Below, piece by piece: positions 55,438 through 64,000 of a DNA stretch of 64,000 bases. This DNA is from Bolinopsis microptera (Eukaryota > Ctenophora > Tentaculata > Lobata > Bolinopsidae). Position 1 is the first letter of the stretch, and every line of letters starts with the position of its first letter. Both the position numbers and the translations under genes were made by a program. Where the stretch lies: the NCBI RefSeq assembly GCF_026151205.1, contig NC_087077.1, forward strand, positions 186,001 to 250,000. Direction: 5' to 3'. The notes under the pieces are model-generated. The model had not been told where the DNA came from. It searched no databases and saw nothing but the letters and a program-made list of their open reading frames with translations.

Positions 55438-56091
55438 AAGTATCACCCGTTTAATGAAATTACTGATTCAAATTGTTGTGCTTTGTGTCGCCTTTTGAAA
55501 TACGTATATTTTCTTAAATTAGAGCTCCAATTACTCGGATTATCGATAGTATCAATCATAATGTGTCAGTTTGTTACTATACGTGGGATGTCGTTATTAG
55601 GTACCTTAAATTAAAGTAAAGTGCAACACTCAATTTGAGTACCTAATCAATTGCTTGATTGCATATCATATTACGTAATCTGGTTTATAATCTTGTTAAG
55701 TTTTTCAGATCAGATAAACAAAATACTTGACATTTTCGCCATAGAAATTCGTTTCGCATAATTTTCAGGTCAGATGAAACATTTTGGTACCTATAAGTAT
55801 AACAGTATGTACAAATAATATTGCTAGCATTTTCTCGAAGAAAAGCACTAGCGATTTAAATGTTGATGTTCCAATATAAGCCGAAATGTGTATATTGACA
55901 TTTGAACCCCTCCCCTGTATTAATCCGATTATTATTTCGATACATTCTGTTGAATAGTTTGGTCAATAGTAAATATTTTGACAAATAGAAGAATTACTTG
56001 TTCTGTAACAAATATGTGAACTGTTAAAGTATATTGTTACTAAATGGATCTTCATTGCAATTAATGATATTGTGTAAATTTTGTAGGTAAT
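55438..56091. other. stretch upstream of gene A
   Basis: AT-rich. A TATCACCCGTTTAA motif at 55441 recalls the hairpin-repeat terminus. The sequence before the gene A start ends in TTTTGTAG/GTAATATG, so an upstream non-coding exon is likely. Confidence 0.4.
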
Positions 56092-57637
56092 ATGAGTCAG
56101 AAAAGAAAGAGGACTCAGGACAAGGATTCCGATGACAGTCCTGAGCATCGAATCAGGTATGTTGAAATGAAAAATTATTAATTCTATCATAATAATGTTT
56201 AAATATCATCAAGCAGTGTGACACGAAAATCGAATCATTATAACATACTTTCTTTGTGTTTTGCATTTTTCATTTCACACTGCCTACTTGCTAAAATCTA
56301 TCCGCCATCAATTTGATTTTGATTTTCTAATTTGCATTTATTTCTGTTTCAGACAAGATTCTGGCTACAACTCTCAATGCCATTCTCCTGAGTACTTTGA
56401 TATAAACGAACATGCAGACTTTATTCCAAATTATAACAATATGTCAAATTACCTTTTTGACATGGATGAAGGGTGGGTAACACTTTTAGTTTCATATTAT
56501 TATAATAATCTTTTGATGAAATCAACTTTTCTACATAATTGTTCAAAATAAAACATTGATCATTGATTTGACAAGGTGATTGATAATAATAATCTGGTAA
56601 CAGTAAATTTTACTGCTTCTTTTATTGACAGAATGTTACACAGAAAAAGGGTTATTTTGTCAATGAAACAAGAAATTTTTCAATGAAGCTTGCATTTCAG
56701 TGTTAATACCATGACCAGTTCGAATTGGCAAGATCAAAGGATTTGTGGACAAAAAGACTGCACTTACAATGTAAGTTACATTGATCTCGTGAACGATGCT
56801 CATCCATCTAAGCTTAAAGAATTCTCTACTTCTGCCGAAGTCACCAATCCAGATATACACAATGTTGATATATACTCAAATGATGAGTACATACCTTCCA
56901 TGCCTCCTCTGCTGTTAGAAGAAATTGTTTGTGAAAATACTATGAATCCTCAGAATACTTTGGTGTGCGAACAGGACATGAACACTAGCCAGCAAAATGA
57001 TTTTGCATTTGTGATGGATGCCCAAAACTTTCATTATGTGGTGCCCAACCTTCTGAAAAATGCACATACCACACAAAGGTTCAAAGTGGAACTTGGGGAT
57101 GAGCAAATTCTTCGCTGGAGCATGGCAGACATACAATATGGCACCATCGAAAAGCTGATAATAGAACATGGAAAAATCTGTGTATCAAAAATCGACAGCA
57201 AGAAAAAGATAGTCAAGTTTGCGTCAAAGAATATAAGCAATAAAAGATCTGTGGCATTCTGTCATAGCATCATTCGAGGCATCGCCCTGGCTGAAATGAT
57301 GGAGACACTAGAGAAAGAAGTGACAGAAGACAAGATAGCAAGGAAAAAGCTCTTGAATAAATTTACCAATTGTAGTAGAAGAGATCCAGGTCGTAATGCA
57401 GGCATGAAATTGGAAAAGGAATTCCTTGCTGTCCATAAACAACTACACAAAGACAGTGAATATTTGGAGATAGATCGTTATTTTCATAATAAATCGATTT
57501 TTGTGTTTGACCCGGAAGGGTATCTTAATTTATTTGTTTCACCTGAACTTTGTAAAAAATCGTATTATTTTTACCAGGGGGAGGAGGATCTTTTTATGAT
57601 TAAAAATTTCAAAGGATTTTGTCGTGTTGATGATTAA
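56092..57637 (+). CDS. gene A: unrecognised protein with KRKR start, DSGYNS motif and basic C-terminal domain
   Basis: Three exons, 56092-56156, 56353-56472 and 56701-57637; GT-AG introns, both phase 2; 373 residues. MSQKRKR gives a possible nuclear signal. Residues 24-29, DSGYNS, fit DSGxxS, the phosphodegron read by beta-TrCP ubiquitin ligases (known in IkB and beta-catenin; use here is inference). About residues 35-170 are acidic and low in conservation. From about 175 to the end is a basic domain shared with gene B: KRSVAF, IRGIALAEM, KKLLNKFTNCSRRD, KLEKEFLAVHK, then IFVFDPEGYLNLFVSPELC and IKNFKGFCRVDD. I do not recognise this domain. No membrane segment or signal peptide. A regulated nuclear, perhaps nucleic-acid-binding, protein is a guess. 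Upstream exon not identified. Confidence 0.8.
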
Positions 57638-57871
57638 GACTAAGTGGTTAATATATATTATATATAGGGTTTATCAACCAATCTTTTTTTCATAAAAAAT
57701 ATATAATCAATGTAGTGATTCTATCTTTTTACGAAAAGCTGTAAATAATTCTTTTATGGATGTGTCTGACTTTAAAAAATACTTATTCTATAATAGAAGT
57801 ACAGCACATTTTTTCATCACTGTAATGTCACAGCAGCCACTGGAACCACAGCAAACACATACATACACACT
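57638..57871. other. 3' flank of gene A
   Basis: AT-rich probable 3'UTR, then an ACACATACATACACAC simple repeat at 57853-57870 bordering the next element. Confidence 0.4.
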
Positions 57872-59512
57872 AGGTAGGTTCATAAAACCAAAACATATCC
57901 AAATAATTTTTTAACAAAGCTTATCTGACGTTCATAAGGCTAAATAACAATCAAAAAAATTTCCAAGTTCCAACTCCACCGGGAAAGTCGATCTAGCAGA
58001 GAAGATTATCGACATCCTCAAATACTGGAGTCCACAAAGGAGCATGTACTATTCTGCAGCAGCTCCTCAATCGACAGATCCTCTGGATGGCCTGCAACAC
58101 CACGTCCTGGAGCTTGTAGTAGGATCTGCCTTCAAGCAACTGTTCAGTGACACAGCATCACCCGAAGTTACCTTGTTTGAGATCATGAAGACCAATTGAA
58201 ATTGGGGAGAGCTCGACCTGCAGAACATCGTCCTCACTGATATTCCCACTTGCTACAGGACCGACGTAGAAGACCTTCTGCCCTCCACATCAACAATCAG
58301 CCCAGAGGAGACTACAAGGAATTCTTAGAGCTTGCTTAAGTAATCCTTGGAGAAAGCATTGAGAGGAAGAAAGGATGTACGTATTCCAGATACAAAGACC
58401 TGGAGCTGATCATCATGGCAGATGGATGGCTAAATTAATTTACATCCTGAAGATAGCGCTTCTTCTTCATCAGATCCCACTTCACTGGATGAAGAAGAAA
58501 GAAGTGCAGAGGATGGCTCTCTTTGTTGTTTTTGTTTACCTAAAAGCTTGGTTCAGTGCTCCCTTCCTTGAGTCTGCAGCCTCCAACGACATCCATCTGT
58601 TCCAGAGCCTACAGAAGTACAAAAGTGTGGACAGAAAGGTAGCAGCCATCACTACAACAGTCCTCAACAGGCATACATGGTACTTGACGGAAGAGCTTGT
58701 CCCACTCTCCTTGTTTGATGACAATCTAGCTCTAGATCAGAGAACTCTCCTTGCAATAATATGTCAATTTATTTTACTCTACAATCTAAAACTATTATCA
58801 ACATGGCTAAATGCAAGATGCCTCGTAGAGAACTTCCCTTTATCTTCTGGAGAAGCTACCATACTCTAAACTTCCCACCAATGGTGATGTATTTCGGAGA
58901 CTAATGTTTGAGATCCAGGAAAATCATGGATCTATCAGTCTATCCACTGCATCTATCACCGTTATGGAAGAACTGCGCAAGGTGTGGGAATACGCCGCGC
59001 TGGTCATAAGGATATCCTTCAAACTAACTCTAGCATAGTGAGGAAGATTTCCTCTCTTCACGAATCTTACAAATAGTTAATGAAGATTTCACGACGACAA
59101 ACGGAATTGTTTAAGAAGAAAGAAGATACCTTCACGAAGTCCTTGGTCCTTGGAGCTACTCTTTGATGTTACCGTGAAGTCCATCCATGGATCAGGCCTT
59201 AATACAGCTGAAGACCGTGAATTCCTTCTACGCCACTGGGACAAGACAGTGAGTTCTACACGTGACAACGGTACAAAGATCCAAGAAACTTGCTCGAGAA
59301 GAACACTACCGGAACTACTACTGAGCCCTCTGACGTCTCCCCTTCAGGCAGCCCCGGCCTGTTAAAATTTGGTATAAAATATGGGCGTGGCATGTAATCG
59401 ACTTTCCCGGTGGAGTTGGAACTTGAGTTGGTTGTTATTTAACCTTTTGAACGTCAGATAAGCTTTGTTGAAAAATTATTTGGATATTTTTTGGTTTTAT
59501 GAACCTACCTAA
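57872..59512. mobile_element. decayed DNA element with 120-bp inverted ends
   Basis: Arms 57872-57992 and 59397-59512 are complementary with scattered changes and indels (TAGGTAGGTTCATAAAACCA at the outer end, CCACCGGGAAAGTCGAT at the inner). The interior is more GC-rich and carries the remains described at 58375-58869. Size 1641 bp. Lies between the two paralogous genes. Confidence 0.8.
58375..58869 (+). pseudogene. decayed transposon protein fragment
   Basis: A 164-codon frame whose middle reads YLKAWFSAPFLESAASNDIH and HTWYLTEELVPLSLFDDN. I remember similar phrases (a WYL...E..LS.FDD pattern) in proteins repeated many times in invertebrate genomes, so a transposon origin is likely, but I cannot name the family. 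Coding-like remains continue to about 59365 in other frames. Confidence 0.4.
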
Positions 59513-61926
59513 TACACACACAGAGGTTAGATATTTCAAATAACTGCACACTGCACAGAAGAAGATAGACTTCGCAAACACCTTGGCCTTCCTCTTCCAG
59601 CAAATTGTGGTTCTGTGCTTGATAGTACAGTGCTGTACCATCTAACCGTATAGACTGTGTGTGATGAAGATCACTGACGCCTTGATGGTTACGTCAACTC
59701 CCAGAACCTCATCCATTGGAGTTCTACTAAGCTGGTTGAAGTGGTGCTGAAAGCTTTTTTCCTGAAAAGGTGACAATCTGGTGCGCCATCAGCTCTTTGG
59801 CATCTGGGACCCCACTTTCACAAGGAAAATTGATGCAGACTATTTAGTACTTAAAGGAGCTGATCCTTTCAGCTGACAGCACTCCTAAACTTGAAACCCA
59901 GAAAGGAGCATAATGGATAATTAATCAAAACCTTTCACACCGTGCCTATTGGGGCAGTATCCAGGTAGCCCGACCCCTGTTCACGAACAGGTGTTTGCGA
60001 ACACCTGTTCGTGAACAACTTATGACATGATGGTTACCAGATTATATGACTGCATAATAAGAGTAACCCCTTGACTCTTGAGCCGTGTCATGGCTTATTA
60101 AACAATTAAGCAACCTTACGAGATCAGTTCACATCATGCATCTTGGTATCTTGTCAAGTGGACTCAAGCTGGTAAAACCCTTATTGTCTCCAGAGCCAAC
60201 CCAAGCTTTTGCGTTTTCTGCAACAAAAGGCATGCTGGTATATCATGCGCTGCTCATGACCCTGTAGCCCCTTCTGATGCCGGAGGTCTTGCTAATTCCT
60301 CTGCTCCTCGTGATCGTGTCCGCTTGAAATGTAACAATTGCGTTGTTATGAATGTCCACCGAGAATCTTCAATCCTCGATGATATTCTACATACTACTAC
60401 AAAGAAGATAACAAAGCTTTGTCCTGTGCATCAACTCCCGGACTCCATTCCACCAACTCCTCAAGCCACGCTAGATCGAGACAACACTGAGCCCTTTACT
60501 AGTCCAACTACACAGCAAGGAATAAGGATCACAAACATCCTTGCTCCCACCACCTCCAGCTGATGTATTGCAGCCTAGTCCTCCAGCTGATCATCCCCCT
60601 TCTACAAACAGAATAGGACACATTCGGACCAATCAACTATTCACGAACACCTTTTCGCGAACAACTGTTCACTAGATGGTACAGAAATGAAGATCACTGG
60701 ACACTGCCACCTTGACGGTTATGTCACCTTCCAGAACCCCATTCTACTAAGCCACAGCAAAGATAAACACATACACACACATACACATACACTTGAACGC
60801 CTAGTTTATGCTGTTAGGAACTGTAATTAAGGTTCTGCAATTAAAGTTCTCTGAATGAAATCAGTTTTGAAAAAATTTAATCCATTAAATGGTTTTAATA
60901 ACTGCACTGTCAAGATTAGAAAAGTGAAAAAACTCAGAATTGTTCTTTTTATTATAAAATATGATATTGTATAGTAATTGATGTTAAATAAACATAATAT
61001 ACCATTAACATATTATATATATATAATATTTGGTTCACTGATACCAAATTCCGGTAATTTCAGTTTCATTTCATCAAAATATGTAAATTGCTGTCTTAGC
61101 ATTGTATTGTTATGTTATGGTATCTCAAGAGATGATCGTTTCCCTTTAAAAAAATTGTATTCCACAATTTCACTTTCGAAACATTTTTTAGTCTTGAAGT
61201 TTGGCTATATTAATTATTTTTTTAATAAAAATGACTCTTTTTTTTTACAGTACTGTATTTTTTTATTTAGAGTGATTTGTTCGTGATTTTTCTACATATT
61301 TTTCTATGCAATTTTTCATGCATTTTTTTCATGCATTTCCACGTCCTGCACAGCAGTTTGAAGCTTCTTTAAAGCACCTTTTTACCAACATCATCAGCAC
61401 GATTAAAATAACATAACCGCTAACCAGCTAACCAAAGCTATCCAGAAAATGTTTATTTCCTAGCTCAAAGCTCCGTCGCACTCATTTTATGGCAAAAGCA
61501 GTACAAAGAAGACAGTTTTGTGGCAGACCACACCCACAGTGATCGGCGAAATTTTACGAAAACTTAAACCCATATCTCTAACCCCTGAAATTTGGGTTAA
61601 ATTCTGAAACAAATTACTTGACTTGCATAGCACCATGTAAAGCACGGTGTATTTGCAAATTTATTGCTTGATTAAAAATGATATTGAAATGAATCCCAAA
61701 CTGATGTTAATATAATATAAAATGACTAAATCATAATGAATCTTTCTTTGTCTTCTTAAACACAAAGATCACTTGTCTCACTGTTTCAATTTACTGACTT
61801 TTACGAACAGAAATAAATCAATACTGTTTAAATTATAATTTGTTTCGATTTCCAGATCTTAATCATCTTGAAATTCTTGACGATTTTCCTCTTGGTAACT
61901 AATTTTTGATGCTTCATACTTGTAGC
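59513..61926. other. intergenic stretch between genes A and B
   Basis: 59979-60016 is a perfect hairpin with 17-bp arms (GTTCACGAACAGGTGTT, loop TGCG); related ACGAACA motifs recur at 60643-60670. 60100-60600 looks like further decayed transposon coding sequence (ANPSFCVFCNKRHAG-like in shifted frames). The rest is AT-rich, with TA repeats near 61010. No gene. Confidence 0.45.
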
Positions 61927-63397
61927 ATGGCATTAAAAAGGAAGCGTGATGAGGATGATAATCCAAAGACTCGCTACCGGTAAAACAAATATTTACCATT
62001 TCTAACACAACATAGAAAATTAAGCTAGGGTTATCAAGCAAACATATTTGTTGCTCCTAAATTTCAAATTGAATACATGCTTCATCTTTCAGAGAAGATA
62101 AAACTATATAAAACCATTTTCAGGCAAGACTCCGGTTACCAGTCTATTAGCTGTGAATTGAACCAGTTTGACTCTGATATTGTGTATCCAGATCAGGAGG
62201 AGGTCTCCACGAATGGTTCCGTAAGTGATGAGATGGAATCATCAGACACATGGTAATTTATTCTATAGAAACATAATCCGTTCACCGTTGCCAGTTTTTA
62301 TCTTGAATTGTTTCTTAGTATCTTGAGCAGATTGTATTTTATAAATCTATGATCTACATTCTACAATATAGTATAGATTTAAACTGGTCATTTTAGGCCT
62401 CATTTGGAATGATGATAAATCATATTTCAGGTGTCCCGGTTATAATATAATGGAGATAGAAGATCAGAGTTATAATCCATATGTAAAAATACCTGTGCCC
62501 TTCACAGGGCTGTCATGTCTTGATATGTTGTTATCAGTTGAAGAAGAAATAGATCATACAGAACAAGATCAATTGCTTGATGAGCTCTTCCGGGAGTCAG
62601 AAAATTTTAGTATAGTCCCCTCTCCTCTTCTTGGAATAGAGATAATCGAAACAAAGATGGAAGGTCACAGTCATGGCTTTAATGACGAGAGAAAACAAAA
62701 TATCAAATCAAGTTTAGATCATGATGATATAATATGGAAGCTGAACGTCAAAAATTTTGATGTACAAGTTATGAACCTACTAATAGGTTGTCATGCCTAC
62801 CAAAAATTTAAAGTCCAGGGTGAAAAAAGTGGAGACACTTCCAATGTAAATGTTAAAACATGGGGGATTTCTGACTTTAATTGGAGCAACCTAAAGAACA
62901 TTTTAGAGTCCGACGGAGATGTTGAGATAACGAAAGAACGCCCGGGGAGAAAACAAAAGTGGGAAAAAGTTGAAAGATTTTGTAAAAGAAACATAGTTAA
63001 GAAAAGATCTGTAGCATTTGCAGAAAATCTTATTCGAGGTTTGGCATTACATGAAATTAATAAAAAGCTGAATGCTAATGCAAAAGATGTTATGGATCAG
63101 AAAGAACAAAAGGCTTTGAAGAACAAATTTACCAATTTTAGTCGGAGAGATAGAGGGGCAGGAAAAAAGTTAGAGGAACAATTCCTCAATGAGCATAAAG
63201 TGCTTAACAAGTTCAGTGGATGTAGAGAAGTTGACGAATATTTTAATAAAATAACGATATTTATTTTTGATTTTGAGGGACATCTAGAGTATGTCAGCCC
63301 CACGCTCTGCGAAGAATCAGTGTATTTGTATAAAGGGGACTCCTGTGAGTTTTTCTTGATAAAAAATTTGAAAGGATTTTGCCGAATCGAAGATTAA
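61927..63397 (+). CDS. gene B: paralog of gene A
   Basis: Three exons, 61927-61979, 62124-62252 and 62431-63397; introns phase 2 and 2 as in gene A; 382 residues. MALKRKR start, then DSGYQS at residues 20-25 at the same place relative to intron 1. The middle is acidic and diverged (SVEEEIDHTEQDQLLDELF). The C-terminal domain is conserved: KKRSVAFAENLIRGLALHEI, KNKFTNFSRRDRGAGKKLEE, DEYFNKITIFIFDFEG, VSPTLCEESVYLYKGD and IKNLKGFCRIED. A GTAAGT at 62221 inside exon 2 is a good alternative donor, but would break the frame into exon 3. ATTAAA at 63600-63605 may be the poly(A) signal. Confidence 0.82.
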
Positions 63398-64000
63398 TTA
63401 ATGGTCATGCTTTTGCTTTGGGATAGTTTTTATCTTATTTTGAAAATTATATTTTTGTATTAAGTATCCTATCTATTATCTTTTCTATGTAAAGTATTCT
63501 TTTAAAAGTTAAAGGATTTGTCTGAGTTGATATTACTGGTATGAAAACCGTCCTGATCCGACAAATGTATCAGTCCACACAGAAATATTGGTTCTGAATA
63601 TTAAAGTTTATGATCAGACGTTTCTGTTCCCAATTTGAACGCGATAATTTCTTAAACCAACATTTATTGAACAAATTTTTTACAATGAGAAGTTGCCAAA
63701 ATTATAGGTAAGGTTGAAGAGTCGTTTTGTAGATTATCGGATCATGTCGGTTTTTTGGCGTTGAAAACTTCGTCACAAACAGTGTTCAATAGTTGAATGT
63801 GCATTACATTTATTGTATTCAATATAATGGTGTGCTAGCTTAAAGCGTTAACAGATCTAGTATTCCAAATTGAGAAATTTATTGATATTTTGCGCATTTT
63901 GCCCATGTCTTTTGGTCATGCTCGCTAATGATTGAAAAAAAGATAGAGTGGGTAAAGTTACTGTAAAAGGTCGTCTATGCGAACCTTATAGTGAGTTGGG
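63398..64000. other. 3' flank of gene B to the window edge
   Basis: Probable 3'UTR to about 63620, then AT-rich sequence with nothing recognised. Confidence 0.4.

Overview
The window is animal nuclear DNA: AT-rich, with spliced genes carrying GT-AG introns, interrupted by many retrotransposon and DNA-transposon copies of different ages. The gene content (a multi-Ig transmembrane receptor, a rhodopsin-type receptor, BTB proteins) and the reverse-transcriptase types suit an early-branching or other marine invertebrate. I favour a cnidarian, but with low confidence, because no rRNA, mitochondrial or other diagnostic gene is present.

Layout. 1-7.7 kb holds no convincing gene apart from a possible terminal exon at the left edge; it contains hairpin-rich repeats and one intact copy of a 750-bp interspersed repeat. 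7.75-9.35 kb is a badly decayed reverse transcriptase, preceded by a PHD-finger fragment. 9.39-13.72 kb is an immunoglobulin-superfamily receptor gene on the + strand: eleven exons whose phases all agree, at least four Ig domains, one membrane segment and a short tail with a YDDL motif. 14.4-31.8 kb is a patchwork built around a duplicated BTB gene (16.45-18.22 and 27.55-29.12 kb, both on the - strand), with decayed fragments of the same family at 14.5, 25.1 and 31.5 kb, LINE fragments and a TA-inserted terminal-inverted-repeat element. 30.3-31.4 kb is a fold-back element with a second copy at 43.7-44.6 kb. 33.8-35.7 kb is a frameshifted rhodopsin-type receptor; its 5' flank, without the coding part, is repeated at 42.5-43.3 kb. 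37.2-42.0 kb holds a frameshifted LINE, a 2.1-kb fold-back element made of 177-bp tandem units, and an ORF1-type retroelement gene. 45.1-55.4 kb is a second copy of the 750-bp repeat, split by two insertions of 5.5 and 4.1 kb; the first is itself a nest of duplications and LINE insertions, and the second is a LINE with an intact 1134-residue ORF.

56.1-63.4 kb holds the most interesting genes: two tandem three-exon paralogs (373 and 382 residues) of a family I do not recognise. They share intron positions and phases, a KRKR nuclear-localisation-like start, a DSGYxS motif that fits the beta-TrCP phosphodegron pattern, and a conserved basic C-terminal domain. A decayed transposon with 120-bp inverted ends lies between them.

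Because paralogous segments lie close together, several insertions can be dated against an unoccupied copy inside the same window: the LINE fragments at 18.9 and 49.1 kb, the TIR element at 25.2 kb, and the split repeat at 45-55 kb.
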